The notes beneath the pieces are model-generated. The model did not search any database. It was not told the DNA's origin and worked only from the letters and a program-made list of their open reading frames with translations. From Rallus limicola (lineage: Eukaryota; Chordata; Aves; Gruiformes; Rallidae), in contig JAKCOZ010000005.1 of NCBI GenBank assembly GCA_022605955.1, positions 7,722,001 to 7,786,000 on the forward strand: a stretch of 64,000 bases of DNA, given 5' to 3'. Positions 1 to 13,800 of the stretch are shown here, in pieces. Numbering within the stretch: position 1 is the first letter of the stretch; each line of letters begins with the position of its first letter. The position numbers and the translations under genes were made by a program.

Positions 1-34
1 TTTCCAACCCATTCCATTCTGTGATTCTGTGTGA
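1..34 (+). mobile_element. CR1 LINE, extreme 3' end, cut by the window edge
   Basis: The first bases read as the 3' end of an avian CR1 in sense orientation: a TTCCAACCC motif followed by two copies of an ATTCTGTG octamer (around 16-31). CR1 elements end in short tandem octamers of this kind instead of a poly-A tail. The rest of the element lies outside the window. Confidence 0.75.
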
Positions 35-3000
35 ATCTGACTAAAAGGAGTGGAAAATAGAGGGATGCTTAGCATTTATAGATTACTGCATACAGTTAAT
101 ACCACTTCATATTTGACAATGGGGAAGTTGCCTAAATAAAGTATTGATTTTCCTGATTTGGAGAAGATACTAAAGAATGGATACCACAGGCAAAGATTCG
201 TCGTAGGGTGTAATGCAATAAATACCACAGGAACAAATAACACTTGGATGTCTCCTGTTACTTGAAAAAAACATTGGGAGTAGGTAGCAGAAAATATGCT
301 TGTATGGGGCCAGACCGTAACACCCAAGACAAGTTCTTGTTTTCTTGAATAGTGCTGACCATGGAGTATGAAAGACATCTCTCTGATGTTAGGTAGGAGA
401 TCCTGGGGCTTTCAGGTGAGTTTCTGTGTAGGCTGCTGGGGATTTACAGGCAGATTTTAGAGCACAGAGACTGAAGTGGATGGTGAAAGGCGAGTCAGGT
501 GAAATCAGTGGGTAACAGTATCTTAGAATGATCATCTGAAGCTGTTAGATGCAAAAAGTGAACAGAAGATAGTAAAGGGGGCAAAAATGACTAAGCAGGA
601 AGGAATGGATCAAAATTTCTGTTTGACATTTAAGAAAAGTAACTGCAGTGATAATACAGTCCTGTATGTCTCTTACCAGGAAATACTTGTTAACCAGCTA
701 CTAAATATAGTATAATCACAATCAGAAGGTGCTTCTGAAAGAGGTCTTATGATCTACTGATTTTTAAATTGGTGTATGAGAAATGCATATGCTACGAGCC
801 AATATATACAAAGTGATTTGTGGGGGAAAGTGTAACTCTTGACTGTGTACCTCATACCAAATTTTGTTGGAGTGAGTTCTCAAAAGGGGTAGAGAGGAAA
901 CATCATAATGATTTTGCAGGGAAGAGTTTGAGAAGATAGGAAGAAAAGCTGGCAGTGCTGCTGCTTCACGTGAGCTATAATTTTATACACAAGCTTTACC
1001 CCTACAGCAAACTCAGGCAGTTCTCACAGGTAAAAGGAACTTAGAGGTGGAGCAGGTCTCTCCTTCACCCCCAGTTCCTAGGCAGTTTTTATATGTCAGA
1101 TCCGTAGGGTAGTGAAGTAACAGATAACAAGTTACCAGGGTTTTGAAGACTAGCATGGAGGAAAAGGGCTGTTACTCCAGTTTTGCTTGAATTACGCTAA
1201 TCTACAAGAAATATTTGCAGTAGTGGGACTCTGTAGGAAGGAAAGTAGCAGTGCAGAGATCACTTTGAGGTGCGTTTGGTGTTTAAACATAACTGCAACT
1301 AAATCCATTTACTGTATCCTTGTTCAGCAAAGTTGCACAGATTCTTAGGCCTTAACATTACTGCACTTCTAGAATGCAGGCAGTTTGCTGATACCTGAGG
1401 GTATGATATTCATGTATTCCTCTGGATTAATTTCTTCCCTGATACCAATATCTTTAATTTTCAGCTGTCTTTTTTTAGTCTAATAGTTTAAATAAAAAAT
1501 ACATCTTCCAATTGCAGAGTTTTTTATTTGATAATTACTTGTTTACATAGTTTTATAACTGAGAATTATTTAACACTGTTTGGCTGGGGTGTATGTTACT
1601 CTCATCAGAGAGGCATTTCACAATTTCTTAATACTCTTCAGAAAAGACTTCTCTTCTGACCTGCTTTCTCACCACCCCTGGTCAGGCACAGATGGGTTCC
1701 TCCCTTTCCCAAGTTTACAGATAAATCTAGCTCTATGGTCACAGTTTTGAAAGCATTCTTTGCAAATCTTCAGCCACATCTATTTTAATTTTATTTTTTT
1801 TTACAATTAGTCAGATGTTGGAGATGTTGATCTAGAGATCTCTCTAGGCTGCTGCCTCTGGAAGAAGAAAGGTTGGTAAGGTGTTAACCTAATGTGCTTT
1901 GGTTAATTGTTCCTGAAGGCTTTTGAAGGCTATTAAAGGCTTGGGGTCATGAGGCTGTAATGACAGTTTTCAAGAAGATAGTGAGGAGCAACCTTGCATA
2001 GGACAGGTTACTCACACAGCAGCTCTCTCAAGCTCTGCCACCATCCCAATCTTCCACTGCAACTTAGCTCATTAAGAAAAATGCCGCCCTTCGTTTCCTC
2101 ATAATCACTTTTCCTGGAAACAGGGTTGCCTTTTGCTTTTGTCTTTAGCAGAAAGTGGGTGACATGGCCCAGAATTTTGCCATAGAAAGGTAGTGCTTTG
2201 ACTAGCTGCTCATTCAGTGCCTGCTGTCACTTTTATATATCCAGGATTTTAACTGATGATTGGGCTTGCAGAATTACAGGTCCTGTACATTGACTTAAAT
2301 GATAGTTACTGAAAAGTTGATTTGTTCTTAGATGCTGTGAACAAAGTAAAAGTGTTTCTAAATGTTATATATATTTATATGTTTCTAAATATTAAGTATA
2401 ATATATAAACACATGATAGTGTACAAGATAGGCCACTATTTTGTTAATCAGGAAACAACCATGAAAGCAAAAAGATGGTTGTGATCAAAAAGGAGATTGG
2501 AAAATTGTGTGGTTTTTCTTTGCCTCTATATTGTAGCCATCTGCACAGCAGCTGTGACCACATCCTGTAAGGATGTTTTTCAAGTGATGAAATACCTAGC
2601 AGAAACAACATGATTTTTAAATTTTGATGTGGCACCGTGGTTGTGGATGCTCTAGAAATAATACGTGTAATAGCAGTTGGAGGCATTTCATTTAGAATAA
2701 GGAAATTTCAAATCGTGTTTTATGGCAGACTTTGAAACTGAGACACATAACCATGTGAAAAAATCACACCGTAGGCAAAGGCAGACTGTCACCTTACTGC
2801 ACTTTGAGAAAGCGGGGTTTCCCATCCTTAGTGTACTATCTTCCTTGCAGTCATTACTAGTACCAAGATAAAAGCTGTATAAGAAATATTAAAGCTCTGA
2901 ATGAAGTTTGCAGAAATACCTAATAATGCAATACTTATCTAGTAGTATATCTGAAATTTTATATTATATAAGTCCCATCTGCAGTTACATGCTAATGTTT

Positions 3001-5492
3001 TTTAAGAAAGGATTTCATCAGTTAAGCCTTGTTCAGCAGGCAGAAGTTTTAACATCCAGGCAGTTACAATCCAGCCTCCTTGGGTTAATGACCACATGCC
3101 AGTGCAGTGTTAGTCCTGCATTTCATATATTGAGCAGAGCTTGGTTCTTTGCAAGGGTAATTGCTGTTACTTGACCTGTAAGAGAGTGATTTTGTCATGT
3201 TAAGTGCTCTCGCATTTAGTCACTGATCGGGAGCCGCAGCAAATAGCAAAAGGCTGAATGAGCTAAAGATCAGAGAATGCATTTGCTTGTTACTCTCTTC
3301 ATCCTTTCAAAGTTTACATTTCTTTGAGGTAGTCTGAAAAGTTTGAGCTGCTATGGTCCAAGCAGTATTTGTTCTGCCAAAAAAGCATGAACATCTCCCC
3401 AGCCAGCCCTAATCTATGCTTTGGCAACAAAGAGAAATGTGAAAGTGCTTTATTGCACCTACAGCTCTATACTAGTAGAGACCCAAATTACATCCCATTG
3501 AACAGTGTGTAGTTGGTTGTTTTAACCTAGCAGTCAAGATGTAAAAAAAGAAGTCAATGCAAATTGAATCAGTGATGATAAATTTAGTCTAATTTTGGTT
3601 TTTAAATGTTAACTTTTTAATTACCTAATACCTAGTCATCCTAACTATGTGAATGAATATAGGTCTTTAATAGTGAACTCCCTTCAGTTAATAAACAAAA
3701 GCTATACTTCCAAATGCGTAAATGTATGCTCTGGTTACAGTTTTTTACTCTGGAACATGAAGATGTTGCATACATAGTAGTATTTATAATTAAACCAGAT
3801 TTTTGTGACAGAGTAGTTGTAAAAACACCAGTCACTGTGAAGCAAGTCCTAAGAAAGTTAAAGCTGGTACTGCTGAGGTGTTTTCTTCTCTCCCAGCCTG
3901 TCCTTTACCAGTTGGTGCAGTCTGCCAGTGGCACATGGTGTTTCTCTTCAGGTCCCTCTTTCAAACAATACTGGAGAGCATTGCAGGGGTGGTGGGCAGG
4001 GGAGAAGACAAGAGAATCTACCTCACCAAGATGACAGGTGGAGGCAATGGATAGGGGAATGTTAGATTTTATGCTTGAGAAAATTATCTTTGGAAGGTAA
4101 CCATTGAAAAAGGAGATAAGAGTTGGGATCTAGAAATAGATAAGGCCCAAAAGAAGGAAGTAAGAGTCATGGCAGAAAAAGCTGAAGTACCATGTGCTGA
4201 CCTTGCTGCTTTAGGAGCAGTAGTCTTAAGTCTCTAGATTAATAAAAACACTTGTTTTAAATAATCATAAATGATACATATGTGTTAATAAGCCTATTAA
4301 AAAGGGTGAAGTGCAATGTAATTTATGGATTAAGTTTTGCCCTTGAATGTTTGTGAAGCTCATTAGTAGGAAATGTGGTGTGTACTTTGTATTGACCCTG
4401 TTATTATAAATTAATCTTGTACAAAACCGATGTGGTAATAACTTACATTTCCTGTTGGGGCATCAGATTTAGAGCTACTCTCTGCAAAAGAACTGGAATT
4501 TCTCATTGCCACAGGCAGAGGGAGGCAAGGTCAGATGTGTTGTACTACAGGAGTGCCCAAGTGTAGCTGGTTGGACATGGTGGCATTTGTATAGTCTTGA
4601 AAGATTGAGGGGAGGAAGATACCTGTATATATACACTAATTTAACTTCAGAATGACAGTGTGCCTAAACTCATTCTGTAGGATTGGTGGTGGAGACACTC
4701 CTATATGTTTGCCTTCATCAGGGTAACACCGAGCTCTTGGAATAAAGCAATTGGACTAGGAACGTAGGCAGTGTTAGAAATTGAAGGTGAATCTGTTGGA
4801 AAGATCTGTAGTTAATTTTCTGTTTGCAAAAATACTGTGTTAGTGTCAGTCTTTTAATGCTTGTCCCTTTCTAATCGCTGCCTGTTCCTATGTCTGTAAT
4901 AGGGGGAATGAGAAATATAACAGAAATGTGTGGGTCCTGGGGGCAGCGTATGCTGGGGACGCTGGGGATAGGCTCTCCCCATCCTGGGGTGTCTGCATGC
5001 CGGGGTGTTCGCTTGGGTGCGGTGAGCCAAGAAATGCAAACAAATTCCTGTCAGAGAAATAGCTGTTCTCCCGCTGGCTCTGGGGGCTTGATAAAAACTC
5101 TCAGGTGAGAGAGACCCAGTAAGCACTGGCCAATATTGCTTTTTTATTTTGAACAAATCCTGCCAATCTCCAGCCTCCCAACTTCATCAGTACCAAGACT
5201 CCTGAATTTTCAGATCTCAGTATCACACCACTTGTGTGGATTTAAGAAATATGTAACAGACTTGAAGTCCAGATGCAGACAGCAGCTTTTCACGTTCTGA
5301 TAATGCATGCAGAAAATATTTTGTTCTTTGAATCATAACACTTGCAAATAAAGAATACAGCTTTTTCTATTCTTAGCAAAATATTTTACTCTTAAAGTTC
5401 TTTGGTTATTGGAAGTGCATGTAGTCTAATTGCTAAGTACGCCTTGTGTTCTGTCTTTTTGTTGTTGCTTGGTGGCAGTGATGTGACTCACT

Positions 5493-5498
5493 AATAAA
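5493..5498 (+). promoter_or_regulatory. CSTF3: candidate intronic polyadenylation signal of CSTF3
   Basis: AATAAA is preceded by a U/GU-rich tract (about 5447-5480) and a TGTA motif near 5419-5425. About 40 bases downstream it is followed by a GT-rich block (5538-5550, TTGGTGGTGTAT). This is the layout of a strong cleavage and polyadenylation site. In mammals CSTF3 makes a short transcript by polyadenylation within intron 3, a feedback control on CstF-77. That this particular hexamer is the bird equivalent is inference; other hexamers lie at 135, 1491, 4741, 5347, 7124 and 7128. Confidence 0.45.
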
Positions 5499-5880
5499 AC
5501 TACTCTCCTACAATTAAGTGAGATTACTGTGCACTCACTTGGTGGTGTATACAATTACTGAGGTCACTCTGGGTCACTTATGCTGAGTAATAGTTGTCAG
5601 TAGGCTTTTGGGTGACAAGAGGCAGGGGGATGAGCTAAGCAGGCAGATGGCATTTATAGCCCAATCAGCTACACCTAAGAGTTGCCTTTGGCACAGTAAC
5701 TCAAGGTGGATGTGCATAACATTTTTTGCATGTTTAAACCTGGAAGGTACTTTAGATTTTGCCCCACCTGCTTCCAGCTTTTTATTCTGTGCTTTAAAGC
5801 AAAATTTTTGATCTTGTTCTTGCATGGCTCCATGGTGATGCTTTTTGTCAGCGGCAAAGCCATGGATTTTATTTAATTTT

Positions 5881-5899
5881 CACACACACACACACACAA
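5881..5899. repeat. short (CA)n microsatellite
   Basis: About nine CA dinucleotides run directly into an A-rich stretch inside the CSTF3 intron. Confidence 0.8.
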
Positions 5900-7834
5900 A
5901 AAAACCCCACCCTATCTCTTGAGAATTCACTTTAAAAAAAAAACCCAAGTTTCTGGTCATCTTATTGAAGATTTTACTTGAGTAAGTATAAGGCGGGGCA
6001 AGTGCAGGCAACTATGCTCTGTGTTAGATGTACAAACCAAGATGAATCTGTTCTTTTCCACTCAGTGACCAAGCATAAAAGGAATTTGCAAGGGGTGGGA
6101 GGTGTAGACTGAGAAGTCTTGCTCTTTAGTGAGAGTTTAATCCTTATTATCATAATCTAAGATGTGTTGAGAAACCTGAAAAGTTACTGTCAAAAAAGGA
6201 TGAAGTAAAAATGGGAGATGTGTTTTTTGGGCTGTATGACAGAGGAGAAGTTTAAAGTATAAGAAGTTATTTTCCTTCCACAAGAAATAGGGCAGGATTA
6301 GTCTCCTTAATTTGTGTCTACAAAAGACTTCTGCCTAAACAACCCTACAGTTATTAGTACTTTTTACAGGCTGAAAGAGTGTGTTCTTCTCACAAAAAGC
6401 TTTTGAGAAAGTGGTGGCAAGGATACGTGCCTGTACCTGAAGGTGTGTTGGGTCTGTGTGTCATGCAGGTGTTCTCTGTAGCACGGACATGCTGCACGCC
6501 TCATCATTTGTTCTAGTTAAATGTTATTTCAGAGCAATACTATTTCTGTAATGAGTACTTTCCATGGTACCTAAAGCTAGCTTTTAACTGAATAGTTTTG
6601 CAGAAAGGCTTTGTGAAAATCATACATGCCAGATGTTGTTATGCTGAACTTCCCACAAACCAAGGGTTTTTGAAATCATTTTGACAGGGGCAGGATACTG
6701 CTGCACTTTGAAAGCAGTGCAGGCACCAGGGCCTGGTCTGCTACGTGTGCCACTAAAGTTTGCTGCAAAGTGTGTTTGAATTTTCTTGGGTTTAATTTAT
6801 CTTGTTAGGGAGTGAGAGAAATGGGGATACTCTCTGGGACTTGTTCAGGGGTCTTGGAGGCTGGGGTGTTGCAGGACTACAGAAACTCAGGAAACAGAGG
6901 ACAGGGAAAGTAGTGCACGCTGTGGTACAGGAAAGAGCAATGAGCTTTAAAAGGGAGTTTTGATGCTTTTAAAAATGCAGTAAAGCATAACAAGTCCTTA
7001 TTTTGTTATAGACTCTTTATTTCAATGCAGATAAGCATCTTCTAGGGGCACTGTAGCTTTTCCTTGTTTCTTCAGGGTGTGTCTTTACACAGGATTGCCT
7101 AGTGTGCTAATGTAACTGGAGCTAATAAATAAATGAAGGGTGCCAGTCTACCCTCTGCGTCTGTCTCATGCTTTTCTGTGTCCTATCTGAAAGGCAACCT
7201 GATACTTCAAGACTAGATTTCACCCTCTGCCCTTGCTGCGTGCGTGCAAGTCTGAATGAAACGAGTGCTGAGGTGTGAGTGTGGTTTGGTGCCCCCTGGC
7301 AGGGAGCACCAGGGCTGGGGGCACCTGTCAAAAAAAATAAAAAAAGGTTCTCCATGGTTTATTATTCACTTGCTTGGCATCAGCATATTATAGCAAAGTG
7401 AACTTTGATAAGTATTCAAGTAATACATTAATTAGCCTATTAGCTTTGTAAATACAGCATTTTACCCTTCATTTACTAAATCCTGGTCTGGACGCTTTGG
7501 TACCTCAGTCGGTATATACACTTAAGGCAACCTCTTAAAATAAGAGGCTGAGTCTGGGTGTCTGACCCAGAATACAGGAAAGCAACAGTACTTACTGATA
7601 CCTAAATTTTGGCCTGAGTAGAAGTAAAAAATAAAATTTAAAAAATGCTACATTTGCAAAAGCCAAACCAAGTACATTGTTTCTGTATGTTTAATTATAC
7701 ATTGTGTGGTGTTACAATGTAAATAGTTTAGGTAGCCAAAGTACAAACTGGAATGCTTTAGTACTGTATGAAAAATATATTCCTACTACTCTAAAATAGT
7801 TTCTTAAGTGATGTTTTTTTCTGCTTCCCTGTAG

Positions 7835-7867
7835 ATTAAAGCAAAAAATTATGACAAAGTGGAAAAG
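7835..7867 (+). CDS. CSTF3: CSTF3 exon 4 (residues 76-86)
   Basis: Eleven whole codons ([11 protein letters not shown]) between CTGTAG and GTGAGT. In mammals the residue just before this (YIEAE) is where the short intronically polyadenylated isoform departs from the full-length protein. Confidence 0.97.
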
Positions 7868-10800
7868 GTGAGTCCTGTCAATCTATGTGATATATCTCTA
7901 TAGCAAGAACAAGTATCTTGTCATTAGGCTAAAGGAGATTGGAAAGAACTATAGCTGTCGTTGAATGCCCTACTCAGAAACACAGAAAAGAAATACCACT
8001 AAAGTCAGTTTGTTGTTGCTACCAAACTGTAACCTGTGAATTGTGCAGAGGAATTTCTCTGCTTTATTCTCTCCAGTTCTTTTGCATAGCATGAAAATGC
8101 TTTAGTCAAAAGGAAGAGTAGTTTAACTTACTCTTTCTTAGAAATCTCAATTATAATTACAAAGATGATTTTAATTCATAATGTATAGCTTTAAAAGTTG
8201 AAGACTAATTTCTGTATTCAGAATCCTGACCACGTCTTCTTGATGTATTAAACAGTTATTTCAGCGATGCCTTATGAAGGTTTTACACATTGATTTATGG
8301 AAATGTTACCTTTCCTATGTACGAGAAACCAAGGGGAAGCTACCTAGTTACAAGTAAGTTAAGAGTTGCTCTGAATTATTCTAGTTTTACCATAAATCTC
8401 TTGATTTTTGACTAGGGGGTGGGGAGAAACCTGGGTGGCAAACCTGACTGGGGATGGGCTGTCGGCAGAGGGCATAATATACAATCAGCATTTAGAAAAC
8501 AGTTTCTTTAATTCAGCTTGCTGGGTAAAATTGCTTCCTTAACCTGGATCCATATAATGACGTGGGTCAGGAGCGAGGGGTGTAGCTGGTGCATCCGTGC
8601 CGGTTCCCTGCAGATGAGATAGGTGCACACTTCTTCCTCAGCTGGGATGTTTGCTGTCCTCCCCCTTCGTGTCTTGCTTAGAGTCTCCACAAAGTTCAGT
8701 CTTGATTCTAGCTGACTATCAATAGTAAATAGTTCAGTAATTAGAGAAAGTTTTAGAAGCCATAAAAGGTGTAAAATTCACTATATTTTAATTTTTGGGA
8801 TGTGAATCTTAATCCCTTTTAATTTACTACATTTTACACAAAGTTTTATGCTTTTTCTTCCTGCTTAAGAATTCAAGTGCATCTGTGAACTGTTTCTTTC
8901 CCAGCCCACCATAATTTCCTTGTATCGTAACTGGCAGGATAACTTGTGCATTAACAGGAAAAAAAGCCAGATTTTAAAATTAATTTTTATAACAATGTTT
9001 TGAAACTTTTTTTGTTTGAGTACCAGCACCCTACTCCTCTCGTTTTTTAACTTTCCTCTATTGTTTCTGTTAATGTGGTAAAGTACTGGAAGATGTTTGA
9101 GTAAAGGAAACTGTCAGAAAAGTGGGAGAGAGAAAAAGCTGTTTTCATTGAAACTTGACCAAGGAAATATTCTGTGAGCATTTTAAGTTTGGGAAATAAA
9201 AAATATTTTCAATTTTGAGGGGATGGAAATAAGAAATCTTGTGACAGATTTTAGCCAGATTCCACACAAAGTAGCAGCTCCTATTTGCTCCAGCCTTTTG
9301 GTGCTCCTCCAGAATTGCAGCAAGGTTTGGTGGATTCTGGGGAAGAAAGTAAACCATGAGTGCAGCTCTCAGCTAAGATGACGTACAGAGCAGTTGTTTT
9401 CTGTCTTAGTGCCCAATACACGTGGTCCGTGTGGATTTCCACTTAATGGGGAAGGGGAGGTCTCAGGAGCTGTTAGTGTGCTAGATTACCACCAATATAT
9501 TTAAACACTTTTCTTAAAAAATAAAAGCAGAATTTAAAGCTATTTGAATGCTAATTTTTACTCTCAGCTGTTGAATGATACTTCATTGTTTATTTTTGCT
9601 ACACAGGTAACATAATAAAGACTTTTTAAAAAATACTAAAGACTTGCTCTATGGTCTTTGTGGTTTGTTTTTTTTCCTCAGAGAAAAAATGGCTCAGGCA
9701 TATGATTTTGCTCTGGATAAGATTGGCATGGAAATCATGTCATACCAGGTATGTTTTTTTAATGAAAAAAAACCATTTTATTTCTTACTGTATAAGAAAT
9801 ACAACTAAACATTGGTTTCATTGTATGTAATATTTTTTCTCACATAGATCTGGGTGGATTACATCAATTTTTTGAAGGGCGTGTAAGTACCTTAAAAGAA
9901 TTTGTTTAAGCTCAGTTAATGTACTATTGATGTTCATAGCAGTTATGATCTGTAATAGCTGACATTAATCTCTCTCCCCACTATTTAGAGAAGCAGTAGG
10001 ATCTTATGCAGAAAACCAGAGGATAACAGCTGTCCGTAGGGTTTACCAGCGTGGCTGCGTGAATCCAATGATAAACATAGAACAGCTCTGGAGAGATTAT
10101 AACAAATATGAAGAGGTAATCAAGAATGTGAAATTTGCTTGTGACATTTAAAAAAAGAATCACTTAAGTATGCCCAAACTGTATCTGCTAAATAATTATG
10201 TGTGAAAGAGATGACTGGGAGTATAAACACATTTTGTTTGTGCCATATGTATCAAGACCTGTGGCAAAACTGTACAGGTACTTGAGGGATCATTTTTTAT
10301 TTGGAAATCTTTCTGTAGGATGCATTTAACTGTCCCATTTCCCAATTGGTTCAGTAGAATTACTGGTTAATTAGCAATCACTAATTAGGTGTCAATGACA
10401 GTGAGGGCTTGCTTCCCCAAGGAGGCACTCCTCTCCTTTCAGTTATAGCTGAACAGGGTAAAATGGCGTTCAGCTATGATGGTTTGGACTTCCTTTGTGG
10501 TGTCAAGTTACACGGTCTCAGTGCATATAAAATGTTCCTCACCATCCTTCACCTGAAGCCATTACAGCATCAGTTCAGGTGAGTTTGCTACCACACTGTC
10601 TTCAGCAAGCGTGAACTCAGCTCGTTGACCTTGCATGCTAATTTGTAGCTGCACCTTCATAGTGTTTTATTAAACACATTTGGCAGTGGCTTGGTAACCT
10701 ATCCCCGTCAGCACAGCTGTGGATGCAGAACTTGGGGTAGATGCCCTTGTGCTGGGCACAGTCAAGCACAGGTGCTCATACAGCACCCCCTTCTGTGCTG

Positions 10801-13800
10801 CATGCTGCACCAGGGTTACAGATTCCAACATGCTCCCATTAGTTTGGAACTGAGCAAGAAAGAAGGGACAATTTCTGTTCCCTCATTGCTAATTATGGAA
10901 GTTGTAGGATTGTTGACCTGACACTTGACAGAGCCCCTGTGCTCAGCCAGTGAGAGTAGAGTACCTCTGGCAGCCACAGCCATGGGCATGTCCTGTAACA
11001 GCTAATCACCAGACTGATGCTCAGGGTACTGCACATAGCCTGCTGACCTCCAGGGAACATACCCAGCAACAAGCCTTCTCCTCCAGAGGAAAATCCCTGG
11101 TACAGCTTCCCTGTCACCCTCCTCTTCCCCTCCCACACAGTAAATGAAGGCTGTCGCTGCTGGTTCCTACTACTTTCATTAATATGTAGGGCGACTGTCA
11201 AAGCGATAGCTGAAAGCTGTCCTACATTCACTCTGTTTCTTATAGCTGAGGCAGCTCTGGCTGACACCTGTAACACAAACCAGTCCCTCAGGCTGTTCAG
11301 AGCTGCTGGAAGCTGAGGGACAGCGCTCTGCTTGGACATGGGGTTCTGCACACCCTGTTCTGGCTACGCCAGCCTCCAGGGAAAGGGCTGCTGCTGGCAG
11401 GTGTCCTGGCACAGGGAAGGATGTGCTGCTCACCAGAAGAGCTCTTTGAGGGCAAGATGATTCCTCACACCAGTAGCCCCACAACACAGTGATCATGTGC
11501 AGGTCTCGGTACAAAAAGTTACTGGTTACTTGCTGCAATTAAAATACTCCCAAGCTTCCTTTTAGCTCAGTCAGTAGCTACCAGGTAGCAATATCAGACT
11601 GTCAGTCACCAGTATCTTTAACACTTGATAAAAAGGAATAACACCCCTAGTGAGACAGAGAAGTGACGATCTCTAGCTCACAAAGCCGCATGGTTGCACC
11701 TCACAAGGCTGGGAGTACATCCTGGGAGAACATCACTGTGTCCTCAGTCTTTTCTTGGGTTAAGTGGGGCATTGATGGCTTTGTGTGCTAACTGGCCCAG
11801 AGACCTATATGAGACTGCACTCTGCAAGTCCAGATAATACCTTACTTCTGGACTGTGTCTGTACCCAGCTTGGGTGCCTGTTTGGAATAGGACTGAAAGC
11901 TGTCCTCACCTTCCTCAAAGTCCTGGCAAGCCATGCCACCAAAACCCACCTGGACACAGGTGTGAACAAGAGGGCTGTTACTTGTCCTGCCCTAGGAGCA
12001 GTTCTTGTGGATTTCATTCATACCTGGGACCCTATGACCAGGCCTGTGTTGCTGATGCCAAGGCGTAGGTTGTACCTGGGGGCCCAGCTGCCCCAAATTC
12101 CCTTCTGCTCTTCCTTAGCAGCATGGCTAGGCCCTCTGCACCTGTGTGCGGTCCTGGAGGGGTGTCACTCTCTGTGGTGACAGGTCTCGAGTCTCAGCTG
12201 ACAGAGGTACATATATGGCAGGGTATATGCTGAATTCAGCCTCTTTTGAAAGCTGTCCATTACTTGGGAAACAGGAGAAGGCAGAACTTGAAGCTTTGGG
12301 GTCAATCTCTGTTACTGCTTGTCAAAACAGCTCATGTGCTGTCTCAGTCTTCACCTGGTCAGCAGCAAGGCAGGGAGCTCAGACTCTTGACTAGGCGTTG
12401 ACCAGGATTTAAAAGGAAAAATGTAAATCACAACTAGTCTTTCCACTTTCTTCCCCAGCAGGTTTATGTAAAGGTCATTGTCTCTTTGAAAGCTGTGATT
12501 AAAGGTAATGAGGTTCTTCAGGTCAGCTGATTTTTAGTAGTGAGTTTATTCTCTAGTACATAAGTCCTTGCTCGTTTGCAATACATTTACTAGGAGGAAT
12601 GCAGCACCTTTTGAGATCAATGCTTTAAAACAACTTTGCCCTCCTTGCTCACTTTTGCAACCCCTTTCGATCTCTTTCTGTACGAACTGAGATTCAGTAA
12701 TTCCAAAATGAAAGTGCACGTTCCCAATTCCTTTTTCTACCTTTCTCCAGGGCATCAATATTCACTTAGCTAAGAAGATGATTGAAGACAGGAGTAGAGA
12801 TTATATGAACGCACGACGTGTAGCAAAGGTACAGCCTTCTATTGGCTTTTCTCTGCTGAATTTAGTTGTGTAAGCTAACGTTAAACATGGCCCCTACTTC
12901 CAAATAAAAGCATGTGTTAGACTAATAAGGTTGGTATGCTAAAATACTTGTATCAGTTTGGTAAAGTATAACCTAAACTGAAGTGTTTAATGTGTTAAAA
13001 ATCTGCTGTGCAAAACATGGCTTGTTTCAGGAGTATGAGACAGTGATGAAAGGTTTGGACCGCAATGCTCCCTCTGTCCCCCCACAAAATACCCCACAAG
13101 AGGCTCAGCAGGTAGACATGTGGAAGAAGTACATCCAGTGGGAAAAGAGCAATCCTCTGCGTACAGAAGATCAAACTCTCATAACAAAAAGAGGTAATGA
13201 GGTTCTGCACTGTGACCTGTAACACTGCACTTCTTAGCTCCGTTAATCACCTCCGGTTAAGTACTGGTGTGCTTCAGTGTTCAGGGAGCATGCTGTAGCA
13301 CAAGTTGATCAAGTTTCTTGAATTCTGTAGGTATTTTTTCTTTAAACTACTGTTTAGTTTTTGCTTAAACCAAGCTGGAAGTAATACATGGACTTTGGGG
13401 CACGGTGCTGTAGTTGTGTGCCACTGGCCTGTCACTGAAGGTCAGAAAATGGCAGGTCACAGCCTGGCTTTATGGCTGATGTTCTTCAGTAGGTTCTGCT
13501 GCTTCTGCTATGGAGGAGGCAGGCTTTAGCTGATGGCTATGATTCATAAAGTTTCTCACAATGTAATAAAACTGCAGTTGTGATTGTTGTATTCAAAGCC
13601 AATTAGTGCTAATATTCCCCCATTTATTCGCTGTTTTTTGTATTTCATACTTCCATTGCACGAGATGGTACCATTTCTGGGGTAACATGCAAGGAATCTT
13701 TCTCTCATTCCCCCCCCTAGTTATGTTTGCCTATGAGCAATGCCTTTTGGTCCTGGGACATCACCCAGATATCTGGTATGAAGCTGCACAGTACCTCGAG

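Larger units (their letters stand above)
35..7834 (+). other. CSTF3: CSTF3 intron (intron 3 by human numbering), 3' part
   Basis: No exon of CSTF3 encoding residues before 76 is present, and the first exon seen begins exactly where human exon 4 begins, so this stretch is the downstream part of intron 3. It is AT-rich with a short CA repeat at 5881-5899. I see no coding exon on either strand; the open frames here are short and lack splice context. It ends in a pyrimidine-rich tract and TAG at 7832-7834. Several AATAAA hexamers are present, the best placed at 5493-5498. Confidence 0.85.

Noticed and set aside
10893..11351. 152-codon minus-strand open frame in a CSTF3 intron
   Set aside because: No motif, no splice sites, overlaps another frame of 119 codons, and sits in GC-rich sequence where stops are scarce.
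11785..12180. 131-codon plus-strand open frame
   Set aside because: Intronic to CSTF3, no conserved motif, overlapping frames on both strands.
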